A DNA stretch of 23,279 nucleotides from CAYWNA01 sp964459305 (lineage in GTDB: Bacteria; Planctomycetota; Planctomycetia; Pirellulales; Pirellulaceae), in NCBI GenBank assembly GCA_964459305.1, contig CAYWNA010000209.1, positions 1 through 23,279 on the forward strand, given 5' to 3'. The notes under the pieces are model-generated. The model saw nothing but the letters and a program-made list of their open reading frames with translations. It searched no databases and had not been told where the DNA came from. Within the stretch, counting starts at the first letter, position 1; every line of letters starts with the position of its first letter. The position numbers and the translations under genes were made by a program. Positions 1 through 8,714 of the stretch are shown in pieces.

Positions 1-55
1 GGTCGCTCGATGGTTGGACAGAAACGTCGTTTCGCATACGGAGGATATGGAAGCA

Positions 56-1444
56 ATGAAAACACTACCCTGCATTGCCCGCTTGCTGATAGCATTTGCC
101 TTCGCCTCGACTACGTTTGGCGCTCTTGGAGTTGGCCAAGAGATGAACTGGCAGGTAGGTATTGGCCGTCGCGTGATCACTCCGCAGACCCAGGTGTGGC
201 TGGCTGGATACGGCACCAAACGCGCGCCGGACGGCAAGATCCATGACCTCTGGGTCAAGGTGTTGGCCCTGCGGGCGTCGGACGGCAAGAGTGTGGTCAT
301 GGCGACGACCGACCACATGGGCATGTCGAAGACGATCTACGAGAGCCTCTATGCCAAGCTGCACCGTCGATTCTCGTTGGATCGCTCTGAGTTCATGCTA
401 ACCTTCTCACATAACCACTGCGGCCCCGTCCTCAAGGATGATCTAGTGGACTACTACCCCTTGGACGACGATCAGCGGCGTCTGGTGGCAGAGTATTCCG
501 ATTGGATGGAAGGCCAAGTGGTGGAGGCGGTGGGCGAGGCCTTGGACAACCTGCAGCCGGCGCAGTTGTTCAAGGGCGAAGGCAAGTGCACGTTCGCCGT
601 CAATCGGCGCGAGAACCGCGAGGCCGACGTCCTGAAGAGCAGGGCCGAAGGAATTCCTCTCAAAGGCGTGGTCGATCACTACGTGCCGGTGCTAGCGTTG
701 AAAGACAAGGGAGGCAAGCTGCTGGGCGTGCTGTTCGGATACGCCTGCCACCCAACGACGCTCTCCTTCACCACTTGGTGCGGCGACTATCCCGGATTTG
801 CCCAAGTCAACCTGGAAGCCAACCACCCTGGCGCCTCCGCCATGTTCTTCAACGCCTGCGGCGGCGACCAGAACCCCATCCCGCGCCGAAAGATGGAGCT
901 GTGCGAGCGATACGGCAAGATGCTCTCCGAGTCCGTTGAGGACGTGCTCGCCAAGCCTATGCAGCCGGTGTCGGGCGGAGTGAGGTCGGCCTTCGAGTTT
1001 GTGGATCTGGCATACGAGGAACTCGTGACACGCGAACGGTTGCTTCCCATCGCCAATAGCGGCAGGGCGCTCCATGCGCGGTGGGCAAATCGCATGTTGA
1101 AGATGATCGAGGGGGGCGCGACCTTCCCGACTTCCTATCCGTATCCGGTTCAGGCTTGGCAGATCGGCGACGAGCTGCTGCTGATCGGCATCGGCGGGGA
1201 GGCGGTCGTGGACTACTCGCTACGTTTCAAGCGCGAGTTCGGCCCGACGACGTGGGTCTGCGGGTACGCGAACGACATGGCAGCCTATATTCCGTCCCGC
1301 CGGGTGTGGGAGGAGGGTGGCTACGAGGGCGGCCCGCACCTGGACGAGTATGGTCGTCCGGCCTGGCGGTGGGCTCCCGACGTGGAGGACCGTGTTGCCG
1401 GCGCGGTGCACCGCGCCGTGGAGAAAGTTCGCCGGGTACGATGA
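56..1444 (+). CDS. Secreted neutral ceramidase-like hydrolase
   Basis: Protein of 462 residues. I chose the ATG at 56 because a GGAGG lies at 40-44 and the protein then begins with a Sec signal peptide (MKTLPCIARLLIAFAFASTTFG). An upstream ATG at 14 and one at 47 are in frame but fit worse. Recognisable blocks of the neutral/alkaline non-lysosomal ceramidase N-terminal family are FSHNHCGP (about residues 117-124), YACHPTTL (229-236) and NACGGDQNP (266-274). The histidines in the first two correspond to zinc-site histidines of characterised ceramidases. The serine-containing GD-SPN nucleophile motif is not evident; the equivalent stretch reads GGDQNP. The substrate may therefore not be ceramide, and amidase or esterase activity on another exported substrate is possible. 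It stands alone, transcribed in the same direction as the sialidase-like gene further down. Family assignment is fairly sure; reaction is not. Confidence 0.82.
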   Translation: MKTLPCIARLLIAFAFASTTFGALGVGQEMNWQVGIGRRVITPQTQVWLAGYGTKRAPDGKIHDLWVKVLALRASDGKSVVMATTDHMGMSKTIYESLYAKLHRRFSLDRSEFMLTFSHNHCGPVLKDDLVDYYPLDDDQRRLVAEYSDWMEGQVVEAVGEALDNLQPAQLFKGEGKCTFAVNRRENREADVLKSRAEGIPLKGVVDHYVPVLALKDKGGKLLGVLFGYACHPTTLSFTTWCGDYPGFAQVNLEANHPGASAMFFNACGGDQNPIPRRKMELCERYGKMLSESVEDVLAKPMQPVSGGVRSAFEFVDLAYEELVTRERLLPIANSGRALHARWANRMLKMIEGGATFPTSYPYPVQAWQIGDELLLIGIGGEAVVDYSLRFKREFGPTTWVCGYANDMAAYIPSRRVWEEGGYEGGPHLDEYGRPAWRWAPDVEDRVAGAVHRAVEKVRRVR

Positions 1445-1791
1445 CGGCGAGGAGTTCTGCTCACCGCGTAGGGTCGAGATCTCGCGCTCAGTTCAATAGT
1501 TGACCATTTGCCACTTGTGCAGTAAACTCAAGTCTTCATCCTGACCCTAGGCTCCGTTTTGGAACTCATAATCCGCCGTAGAACGCGGGGATTTCCGCAC
1601 TCTGGCGAATGCAGCTACGGGTTTTCAAACAGAGCCCAGTGTGCCGTTGAGATGCACGTGAACACCGAGGTGTGTGATTGCGGCCATGCCTCCTTCTGAA
1701 CACGTGAAAATGTCTTGGCGTTCTGGCTCTGCGCCGCTGTGCCCGTGCTGAGCTTGGTCAGCGTGCGCTTCCCGCGACAACCAGGAAAGAC
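1445..1791. other. Intergenic, no gene recognised
   Basis: About 350 bases with no convincing reading frame. The only structure I see is a solo GTAG-hairpin unit at 1595-1618, listed separately. Confidence 0.6.
1595..1618 (-). repeat. Solo REP-like GTAG hairpin, degenerate
   Basis: On the minus strand this reads GTAG, then a stem CTGCATTC / GAGTGCGG around a GCCA loop. All eight stem positions pair if two G-T wobbles are allowed. It matches the units at 2297-2320 and 11515-11538 at about 19 of 24 positions, and the differences fall mostly in the stem where pairing is preserved. No inverted partner of the same type was seen next to it. Confidence 0.55.
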
Positions 1792-2118
1792 ATGTCAGTA
1801 CAAGATAAAACACGTTGGAGAGAATGGGCGGACTGCTTGCGTCAAGAGATGATGGGCGAGTTAACGCCGCAGGTGACGAAATCCGTCGACAATATCATCC
1901 AAGAGACCAGGACGGACAAATCATCGTCTGTATTGCACAGTCGACGGTTCTGGAATGCCTGCCAAGCCGGGAAGGGAGCGAACGACGCGCTGGTGAAGGC
2001 TGGTTTCGAAATCGAGTTCGAACCGAACGAAGAGAACGAGATCGACACCGTCACGCTGCGGCTGAACCACACGTGGAAAGCGATCATGCAACGTGTCCTG
2101 GATCGGCGCGTCGATTAA
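1792..2118 (+). CDS. Hypothetical protein, 108 aa
   Basis: Small soluble protein with no family I recognise. An AGGA at 1783-1786 precedes the ATG at a normal distance. The composition is that of a real, charged, mainly helical protein (EFEPNEENEIDTVTLRLNHTWK), whereas the overlapping frame beginning at 1815 is arginine-rich and looks like a shadow. There is no signal peptide, membrane segment or metal-binding motif. It sits between two secreted-enzyme genes with long gaps on both sides, so it is probably monocistronic. It could also be a remnant of a longer gene. Confidence 0.5.
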   Translation: MSVQDKTRWREWADCLRQEMMGELTPQVTKSVDNIIQETRTDKSSSVLHSRRFWNACQAGKGANDALVKAGFEIEFEPNEENEIDTVTLRLNHTWKAIMQRVLDRRVD

Positions 2119-2575
2119 CCAACACGCCGAACCCACGGCATTATCCCGCCTGTTGAGACTATCGGGCTCTGGCCGAACCCGTCCCCAGGGGTGCGTGACA
2201 TCCGCCTTTCTGCCGTCGCTCTACCCTTGGGCTGACATGGGTCCGTACCGTTGGCACCAAGTATCTCTGCGGAAATAGTACCGGCATTTGCTCGATGTAG
2301 CCGAACTCGCCAGAGTTTGGTTTTCCGAAGTTAAACGACCAAAGTCTGGCAACTTCGGCTACCATGAATTCAGGATCTATTTCGGCGCCGATCCTAAAAT
2401 GCGCGGAACGATGGCGAGAAGAAGTAGCGAAAAGAGATCGCTGCCACGGCTCCCGGTGTCTCATTCCATCGATTGATGCGGTGCCCGGATCGTTTCCAAG
2501 CTAATCTCAAATGCGAAAATGCTGGGTTACCCGCCCCTCGGCGGCCGTCATCGTATAGTGAGAGGAGGACCATCC
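2119..2575. other. Intergenic, holds a palindromic element
   Basis: About 450 bases between the hypothetical gene and the sialidase-like gene. The centre is a 118-base inverted element (2269-2386). Open frames across it, including a minus-strand one reading AEIDPEFMVAEVARLW, are translations of the repeat and not genes. GAGGAGG at 2562-2568 is the ribosome binding site of the next gene. Confidence 0.6.
2269..2386. repeat. Inverted pair of REP-like units, copy 1
   Basis: Left unit: GTAG at 2297-2300 with hairpin 2301-2320 (stem CCGAACTC / GAGTTTGG, loop GCCA). Right unit on the other strand: CTAC at 2359-2362 with hairpin 2339-2358 (stem CCGAAGTT / GACTTTGG, loop GCCA, read on the minus strand). 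The pair is bordered by near-identical inverted ends (GCGGAAATAG and, on the other strand, GCCGAAATAG). The apical spacer has its own short GTTT/AAAC pairing. A close relative lies at 11467-11625. It sits upstream of the sialidase-like gene. Confidence 0.85.
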
Positions 2576-3724
2576 ATGAGAGTCTCTTGTTTGACAACCG
2601 TCCTGGCCGCGATCTTCGCATGCACTCTGCCTACGGCTGCCGACGACGGATCGGCCATTTCGATATCAAAGACGTGTCGTATTCCGCTGGTCGACCTTTC
2701 TCAAGACGCGGATCGCCACGTGATCGTCGAGGCGGGAACGGACTCGGTCTATCAGGGCCATCCGACGACTGTGCTCCTGCCGGATGGAAAGACCATGTTC
2801 GCCGTATGGACCTACGGGCACGGCGGCCCTTGTGGTCCGATGAAAAAGAGCACCGACGGTGGCAAGACATGGGGCGAACTGTTGCCGGTGCCTGATAGCT
2901 GGCGCACAGTGCGCAATTGCCCGGCGATCTACCGGTTAACCGATCCGGAAGGCAGGGCACGCCTGTTTGTAATTGCCGTGCACGCCGACGGGCTGGTTTC
3001 GTCCTATTCGGAAGACGACGGGGCAACCTGGACTGAGATGCAGCCAATCGAGGGCCTGAACATGACGCGAAGCGTCATGCCCTGGTGTACGATTGTGCCC
3101 ATCGAGGGCGGCAGAAAACTTCTGGCAGCGACCAACGCTCGGCGCGCGAACGATCCGGATCGCTGGTCGAATAACGTCGTACAAAGCGTTTCCAGCGACG
3201 GCGGCCTGACATGGGGCCCGGTTCGCGCGATCTGCGATATGCCCGGCTACAAGCCGTGCGAGCCGTGCATGATTCGGTCACCCGACGGCAAGCAGTTGCT
3301 TTGTCTGATGCGGGAAAACACGAAGAAGATCAATTCGGTGTTCATTGTCTCCAGCGACGAGGGCAAGACATGGTTGAAGCCACGGCAGGTGCAAGGTGCG
3401 CTGAGCGGCGACCGGCATCAAGCGAAGTACGCGCCGGACGGCCGGCTGGTAATCGTTTTTCGCGACACGGCGACAGGGAGTCCCACCAAGGGACACTTCG
3501 TCGGCTGGGTCGGCACCTACTACGACATCCTTCACCAGCGTGAAGGGCAGTGTCGCTTGAAATTGCTGCACAGCTACGCCGGCAAGGATTGCGGCTATCC
3601 GGGATTGGAGCTTCTTGCCGACGGGACGTTCGTCGCCACGACGTACATCAAGTACTGGCCGGACAAGCGAAAGCACTCGGTCGTTTCCACCCGATTCAAG
3701 TTGGCGGAGTTGGAGAGTCAATAA
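2576..3724 (+). CDS. Secreted sialidase-like BNR-repeat protein
   Basis: Protein of 382 residues starting at the ATG at 2576. GAGGAGG lies at 2562-2568, and this start gives a clean Sec signal peptide (MRVSCLTTVLAAIFACTLPTAADD). Four Asp-box (BNR) motifs of the S-x-D-x-G-x-T-W type occur at about residues 92-99, 145-152, 206-213 and 259-266. This predicts the six-bladed propeller of the sialidase/neuraminidase superfamily. Conserved arginines such as those in RSVMPW and LMREN could form the carboxylate-binding triad, but I cannot assign all three. The family is common in planctomycetes and often acts on host or algal glycans, so sialidase activity is inference. The stop is one base before the ATG of the FAD oxidoreductase, whose ribosome binding site lies inside this gene. 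The two are an operon and probably translationally coupled. Confidence 0.85.
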   Translation: MRVSCLTTVLAAIFACTLPTAADDGSAISISKTCRIPLVDLSQDADRHVIVEAGTDSVYQGHPTTVLLPDGKTMFAVWTYGHGGPCGPMKKSTDGGKTWGELLPVPDSWRTVRNCPAIYRLTDPEGRARLFVIAVHADGLVSSYSEDDGATWTEMQPIEGLNMTRSVMPWCTIVPIEGGRKLLAATNARRANDPDRWSNNVVQSVSSDGGLTWGPVRAICDMPGYKPCEPCMIRSPDGKQLLCLMRENTKKINSVFIVSSDEGKTWLKPRQVQGALSGDRHQAKYAPDGRLVIVFRDTATGSPTKGHFVGWVGTYYDILHQREGQCRLKLLHSYAGKDCGYPGLELLADGTFVATTYIKYWPDKRKHSVVSTRFKLAELESQ

Positions 3725-3728
3725 TATG
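3712..3728 (+). promoter_or_regulatory. RBS and start inside the preceding gene
   Basis: GGAGAG at 3712-3717 lies in the last codons of the sialidase-like gene, 8 bases before the ATG at 3726. It decides the start of the FAD oxidoreductase over the open frame that extends further upstream, and the following residues form a Tat motif. Confidence 0.75.
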
Positions 3729-5261
3729 TCCCATCAATCCAGACGAACGTTTGTCAAGCGAGTCGGCGTGGCAGCGGGCTCCGGACTCTTTCTGGGTGCC
3801 GGGTCGGCCGATGGAAACGCTGTGAAATCGGAAGCGGGGCAGGTGGGATTCGAGCGATCCATTCCAGTCGGCTGTACTTACGACGTGGTGGTCTGCGGAG
3901 GCGGGCCATCGGGTTGCGCCGCGGCCTTGGCGGCAAAACGCGAAGGCCTGACGGTGCTGTTGGTCGAGGGCCAAGGTCAACTGGGAGGCATGGCCACCTC
4001 CGGCATGGTGTCCCATTGGTTGGGCGGACGCAACCAGAAGGGCGAATGGGTGGTGGGCGGGCTGTTTCGCTCCATCGCCGAAGAAGCCGCCTCCCAAGGA
4101 CATGCTCTGCTGCCTAAGCTCGATCCCACGAAGAAGTACCATCCCTTCGGCTGGTTCAACTGGTTCATTCACGGCGTGCCTATCGATCCTTACGGCGTCG
4201 CCAGGTTTCTGGACGAGAAGATGAAAGCCTTTGACGTGGACGTGTTGCTGCTCACGCAAGTGGTAGACGTTCTGACCGACGGAGACCGAATCACGCATGT
4301 GGTCACGTTCAACAAGAGCGGCCTAACCGCCGTTGCTGCCCGCGCGGTGATTGATGCCACGGGCGACGCCGACGTGGCAGCTCGCAGCGGATGCGAGTAT
4401 ATGAAGGGGCGCCGCGAAGACGGTCTCATGACCCCCGCCACGCTGGAGTTTCACGTCAGCCACGTCGATCAGGCAAGACTCACAAGCTACATTGAAGAAC
4501 AGCGGGATCCGAAGCTGCGCAACAAGATCAAGGAGCTTCGCCAACAAGGAGTCTGGCCCTTTCCTTACGACATCTTCATCTGTACCCAACTGATGCAGCC
4601 GGACACGTTCTACGTCAACACGATACGACTGGTCGGCATCGACGGTACGGACGGCGGATCCATCACGGAGGGCATGATCCGCGGCCGGGAAGAAATCGAA
4701 AGACTCATGGCCATTCTACGCGAGCACGTTCCAGGCTTTGAACACGTCCAACTCAAAGCGGTTGCGCCGTTGCTGGGGGTCCGGGAAACGAGGCGGATTG
4801 TCGCCGATTGGATGATGACCGTCCGCGACCTATCCCAGGGCAAGGAATTCCCCGATACCATCGGCTTCAGCATGTACGGCTGGGACCTGCCCGATCCCAA
4901 GAAACCCAGCGTACAGCCCTTTGCTACCGACGACGCTCGACAGGGCTACCGTTACACGGTGAAAAAGGGACTGACCACACCGCTACCGTATCGGATGATG
5001 GTTCCCCGGCCGATCCGCAACCTGATCTGTCCCGGCCGGGCCGTTTGCGTGGAGCGCCAGGTCTTGGGACCGGTTCGCGTCATGGCCCCCTGCATGGCCA
5101 TGGGTGAGGCCAGCGGAATCGCAGCTCGACAGGTCGTCAGCGCAGGCGTTCCCTTCTCCGAAGTGGACGTCCAACAGGTCCGCCAACGACTGCGCCGGGT
5201 CGGTGCCATCGTCGACGAGAGCGCATTGCCCAACATCGCGCCTCGCGTGGACCAATCGTGA
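3726..5261 (+). CDS. Tat-exported FAD-dependent oxidoreductase
   Basis: Protein of 511 residues. The N-terminus MSHQSRRTFVKRVGVAAGSGLFLGAG is a twin-arginine signal, so the protein is exported folded with its flavin bound. The dinucleotide-binding fold follows at about residues 52-82: GGGPSG at 58-63 and an acidic E81 ending the second strand (LLVEGQGQLGGMATSG). This matches the FAD_oxidored family (PF12831), which is common in planctomycetes next to glycan-degrading enzymes. The substrate is unknown; oxidation of a sugar or sugar acid is a guess from context. It is the second gene of a two-gene operon with the sialidase-like protein, one base between them. The next gene is convergent with only 39 bases between stops. 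Confidence 0.87.
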   Translation: MSHQSRRTFVKRVGVAAGSGLFLGAGSADGNAVKSEAGQVGFERSIPVGCTYDVVVCGGGPSGCAAALAAKREGLTVLLVEGQGQLGGMATSGMVSHWLGGRNQKGEWVVGGLFRSIAEEAASQGHALLPKLDPTKKYHPFGWFNWFIHGVPIDPYGVARFLDEKMKAFDVDVLLLTQVVDVLTDGDRITHVVTFNKSGLTAVAARAVIDATGDADVAARSGCEYMKGRREDGLMTPATLEFHVSHVDQARLTSYIEEQRDPKLRNKIKELRQQGVWPFPYDIFICTQLMQPDTFYVNTIRLVGIDGTDGGSITEGMIRGREEIERLMAILREHVPGFEHVQLKAVAPLLGVRETRRIVADWMMTVRDLSQGKEFPDTIGFSMYGWDLPDPKKPSVQPFATDDARQGYRYTVKKGLTTPLPYRMMVPRPIRNLICPGRAVCVERQVLGPVRVMAPCMAMGEASGIAARQVVSAGVPFSEVDVQQVRQRLRRVGAIVDESALPNIAPRVDQS

Positions 5262-5300
5262 GGAGACTGAGCGAATTACGTAGGCCCGTCCTGCGGCAAT

Positions 5301-8300
5301 TCACGGCGCAACCGTCAATACCTCCTGCTCGCCAATGATTGCACATTGCACGTTGTCAAAATGATAATGGCAGCCATAGCCTGAGCTTGGCTCGGGGTCC
5401 GCAATGGAAAGCCGAACGAACAATTCGCGCCCGAGAAGCTCCGGGATGATTCTCAATTGCGCTCGAACCGTTTGTGTGTCGCCGTCGCGCAGGAGTTTGT
5501 CGATTTTGCCCGGCTGTCCAACTTCGCGGCCAGATGTCATCGAGGTGACGCCACACGCAAACGTTGTCGTCACATTGGCACCGGCTTTTGGCCCGGCGCC
5601 GCATGATTGGGGATAGTGCTCCCTGGCGGCGACATCGACCACGAGTTCGAGCGTCTTGCCAACGTCGGCTGGGGCGACGGTGCCCAGCGACTGAAACAGC
5701 CAGGCGTGCTTCTCGTCTTCTGCAACATACGAACTACGACGCCCAAGCCACATTTTCGCAACCTGCTTGCCGTCGGTGGCGGCGGGGCCGTAGGGGGCGT
5801 GGGACGCGTCCGTCTTCTTCCCGTCATACGGATCGAAAGGCGCCAGCGAGCAACGCCCCTGGCTGAATCTCATGTTGTTTTGCCAGAGAGATACCTGCCA
5901 ACCGTAAGGCGCTATCTGGGGCACGTCGCCGCTGCCCGGCCGAAACTGCGGATGACCGCGGACGTCGGGTTCCTCGAAGCTGGGGTTCTTGATCTTCAGA
6001 TCGGCGCACACGCCGCCGTTGCTGCCGATCGCTCCGTCCAGCCACGACGATCGTTCGGCCAGGACCATCTGCTGCCTCGTGTCATATTTGGTGGCGTCCG
6101 CTTGGTACCACAGCGAGCGCCAGTAAGCTTGGTCCAGTTCGTATACGTCGATCGGATCTTCGGCAGGGCTGAAATCATCGGCCAAAATGCCGAAGCGTTT
6201 CATCCAACGGACATAGTGTTCGTTGGGCCGAAAGCCCGGCATGTCAAATCGCCCGACCTTCTGCTGTCGTGCCTTGGCGGCCCGGACAGCCTGCAGGAGG
6301 GCCTGATAATCGGGGTCCTGGTCGTTGCGGAAGACGGCGGCGGGCTGGCCGTCCTCGGCCCGGCACCATCCGTAACCGCCCGCCTCCTCAGCCAGCGGGG
6401 CCAGCAGGATCATGGACTTATCGGGGTGGGACAGGTTGTACAAGTTCCAGCAGTGTTTGGGCAGATTGACGCGTCCCCGCCACGCGTTCCCTGGCGATGT
6501 CGTGTACAGGGGATTGACCCGTATCTTGTCGACGCGCTGCCCCAGATCGGCCACCGAACCGTGGCACGAGAGGCAACGTCGTTCGACGATTGGGCCGACG
6601 GGGTTGCCGATGGCGACCGTGGTGCTGTTGCTCAGCGCGCCCGCAACCGCGCTGTCCGTGCGGTTGTAGGCTGCGTACGTCCCCGCGAAGGTCGCACCGG
6701 CCTCGATCCAGAGGCGCACCCGGTCGCGCTCCTGGACCGTCAGCTTCGTTTCGTAGTGGCTGCCATCGATTTTCTTCATCAGCGGGCTGGCTGCGGTGCC
6801 GAAGCTCCGCGGCGGATGGTTGCCATCCTCGTCATAGCGTCTTGTGTCGCTGATCTGATTGTAAGCAAACAAGGCATAGTAGCTCTGCGTGAACCACTCG
6901 CTGTAATCGCCGGTCAGCATCACGCGGCCTTCCGGTTTCTCCGCGCTGTGGCATTCGACGCAGTGCCTGTCCCAGACCGGCTGGATGTCGCGAGGGTAGT
7001 CGATCACGTCGGGTACGCCGGGAACATGCTCAATCGGGCTGGGGGGACGCATCAACGCCATCAAATCGCCGCTGCCTATCGGGCTGGGGGTTCCCGTGCG
7101 GGGCTCGTGGCAGCCGGCGCACCCTTGCGTCTCACCGGGCATCACCATCGTATAACTCTGCATCCGCTTCACCGCCAAGCCATGCTCGTCCAGCGCAACG
7201 AAGAACAGCCCTCTGAGGGGCGGTACCTCAAACGAGGCCGACCCATCAGGTTCCACCGGAACGGTGCCCAGGATGCGATGGAGCGTGTGCGTACCATCCA
7301 TGCTGATGGCGCCGGCCAAGGAGTAGTAGCTGACCGGCTTGGGTAGGTCTTCCAAGACGAGGAGCTTTTTGATCTCGCCGCGCTCGACCCCCTCCATGTT
7401 GCGTCCGTGGTAGACGTTGGCCAAGACTAGTCGCCCGGTGGCTTGCTTCGGATCGAAGTGCGGAGGAATGACACGCTCGCGCGGCCGCGGACGGATCACC
7501 CGTGGGTCGTGGATCATCTCCTCCGCTTGGTAAACCTCTTCGGTGTGCCCTTGGTCGTCGAGGACCAACATGCCTTTGTCCTCGACGACAAGGAAACAGT
7601 CCTCGGACAGCGGATACGGGTCGCGGAAGCCTTCTTCCCCTCTCGCCCACCCGGTCACTCCCAGGTTCCTCTCAGGGCTGACCTGGGTGGCTGCGGACCA
7701 GTCGTCCGGCCCGGCTTTGGAATCGACGATCATCACGTGGCCAGCGTTCTCGCGGAACCCATGCCCCGGCGAGAAGACCGTCGCTACCTTGTCACTGCCG
7801 GGGATCGGCAGGGCGTCGATCATCACAAAGAAATTTCCGGACGGCGAGACGGTATTGCCGAACAAGACCATCTGGTCGGTGCCGTCGGGGTTCATGGCCC
7901 ACAGGCTATGGAATTTCTGTGGGGCGCGGTCGACGTAATCCCACCGCGTGTAGATCACCCGGCCGTCCGGCAGCACCGCCGGCCTGTGATCATCCACGTT
8001 GTTCGCCGAAAGCAAGCGGATGTTGCCGCCGTCGGCATCCATCCGGTACAGCAGGCCCACCTGCGTATGGTAGCAGGGCACGAATCGGTCGCATCGTGTT
8101 GAAACGAAGATAATCCCGCCGTCAGGCAGGTAGGCCGGCTCGACGTCGTCCCACGGGCCGAACGTCAACTGCTTCAAGTCGTTTCCGTCCGTGTTGATCT
8201 CGTAGAGGTGGTGGTAGTGCGTACCGCCCTTGCGATACGAAAACAAAATCTTGCTGCCATTGTAGTGCACGCGCGGGTCGCGCACTCCGCCGTCGGGGTC

Positions 8301-8615
8301 GTCCAGCAGAACGGTGACTTGTTTGGTCCTCAGGTTGAGCTTGCACAACCGTGATCCGCCCTCGGCGTACATCATCTTGCTCGGATCGGACGACCAGTGG
8401 CCAAAGTTGGCATAGTAATGACCATCGGCGTACAGGCCGCGAACCGCGAAGACGATCTCTTCAGCACCGTCCATCGCCTGCAGAGCCTTTTCGACGAGTC
8501 CGACCGACGTTGCCTTGGGCTTGTCGGCCGCCTCGGTCCACGTGGTGCCGCCCTGCACTGTCGCCATCAAACCGGACAATGCCAGAGCAACCGAAATCGC
8601 TTCCTTCCGCTTCAC
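5301..8615 (-). CDS. Large secreted three-haem protein with propeller
   Basis: Protein of 1104 residues. I chose the GTG at 8613-8615: GAGAGGAG precedes it by 10 bases and it starts directly at a Sec signal peptide (KRKEAISVALALSGLMATVQGG). The ATG at 8660 would add 15 residues ahead of it. Residues about 40-480 form a TolB/WD-like propeller (repeats such as PDGGIIFVSTRCDRF and PDGRVIYTRWDY), resembling the middle domain of hydrazine synthase alpha subunits. Three c-type haem sites follow: CAGCH at 499-503, CVECH at 552-556 and CLSCH at 681-685. From about residue 875 (NPSFEEPD) a beta-rich, lectin-like C-terminal domain is likely. Planctomycetes have many such periplasmic cytochrome fusions of unknown function. 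The hydrazine synthase resemblance is domain-level only and does not imply anammox. It probably transfers electrons in the periplasm. Confidence 0.85.
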   Translation of the reverse strand: MKRKEAISVALALSGLMATVQGGTTWTEAADKPKATSVGLVEKALQAMDGAEEIVFAVRGLYADGHYYANFGHWSSDPSKMMYAEGGSRLCKLNLRTKQVTVLLDDPDGGVRDPRVHYNGSKILFSYRKGGTHYHHLYEINTDGNDLKQLTFGPWDDVEPAYLPDGGIIFVSTRCDRFVPCYHTQVGLLYRMDADGGNIRLLSANNVDDHRPAVLPDGRVIYTRWDYVDRAPQKFHSLWAMNPDGTDQMVLFGNTVSPSGNFFVMIDALPIPGSDKVATVFSPGHGFRENAGHVMIVDSKAGPDDWSAATQVSPERNLGVTGWARGEEGFRDPYPLSEDCFLVVEDKGMLVLDDQGHTEEVYQAEEMIHDPRVIRPRPRERVIPPHFDPKQATGRLVLANVYHGRNMEGVERGEIKKLLVLEDLPKPVSYYSLAGAISMDGTHTLHRILGTVPVEPDGSASFEVPPLRGLFFVALDEHGLAVKRMQSYTMVMPGETQGCAGCHEPRTGTPSPIGSGDLMALMRPPSPIEHVPGVPDVIDYPRDIQPVWDRHCVECHSAEKPEGRVMLTGDYSEWFTQSYYALFAYNQISDTRRYDEDGNHPPRSFGTAASPLMKKIDGSHYETKLTVQERDRVRLWIEAGATFAGTYAAYNRTDSAVAGALSNSTTVAIGNPVGPIVERRCLSCHGSVADLGQRVDKIRVNPLYTTSPGNAWRGRVNLPKHCWNLYNLSHPDKSMILLAPLAEEAGGYGWCRAEDGQPAAVFRNDQDPDYQALLQAVRAAKARQQKVGRFDMPGFRPNEHYVRWMKRFGILADDFSPAEDPIDVYELDQAYWRSLWYQADATKYDTRQQMVLAERSSWLDGAIGSNGGVCADLKIKNPSFEEPDVRGHPQFRPGSGDVPQIAPYGWQVSLWQNNMRFSQGRCSLAPFDPYDGKKTDASHAPYGPAATDGKQVAKMWLGRRSSYVAEDEKHAWLFQSLGTVAPADVGKTLELVVDVAAREHYPQSCGAGPKAGANVTTTFACGVTSMTSGREVGQPGKIDKLLRDGDTQTVRAQLRIIPELLGRELFVRLSIADPEPSSGYGCHYHFDNVQCAIIGEQEVLTVAP

Positions 8616-8633
8616 AAACGATGTACTCCTCTC
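8613..8633 (-). promoter_or_regulatory. RBS deciding a GTG start
   Basis: On the minus strand GAGAGGAG (8626-8633) is followed after 10 bases by GTG (8613-8615). The protein reading from there begins with a textbook signal peptide, which supports GTG over the upstream ATG at 8660. Confidence 0.7.
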
Positions 8634-8714
8634 GACAAGCGGACAAGCCACCTTGCCCAACGGGTTTCTTCGGTCAGTTCGAAGTGTTCACCCCAACGTT
8701 GCATGAACTTCTTC

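Noticed and set aside
2159..2464. Minus-strand frame reading AEIDPEFMVAEVARLW
   Set aside because: This is the translation of the palindromic repeat; the same peptide appears at 11388-12170 only because the repeat recurs there. Such frames are likely sources of false hypothetical proteins in related genomes.
5607..7346. 579-codon open frame on the plus strand
   Set aside because: It is entirely antisense to the three-haem protein gene, has no recognisable domain, and its composition mirrors the opposite strand. Long antisense frames are expected at this GC content.
5301..8615. Hydrazine synthase subunit and therefore an anammox organism
   Set aside because: Only the propeller resembles that family; the other subunits and hydrazine-related genes are absent, and such propeller-cytochrome fusions are widespread in non-anammox planctomycetes.
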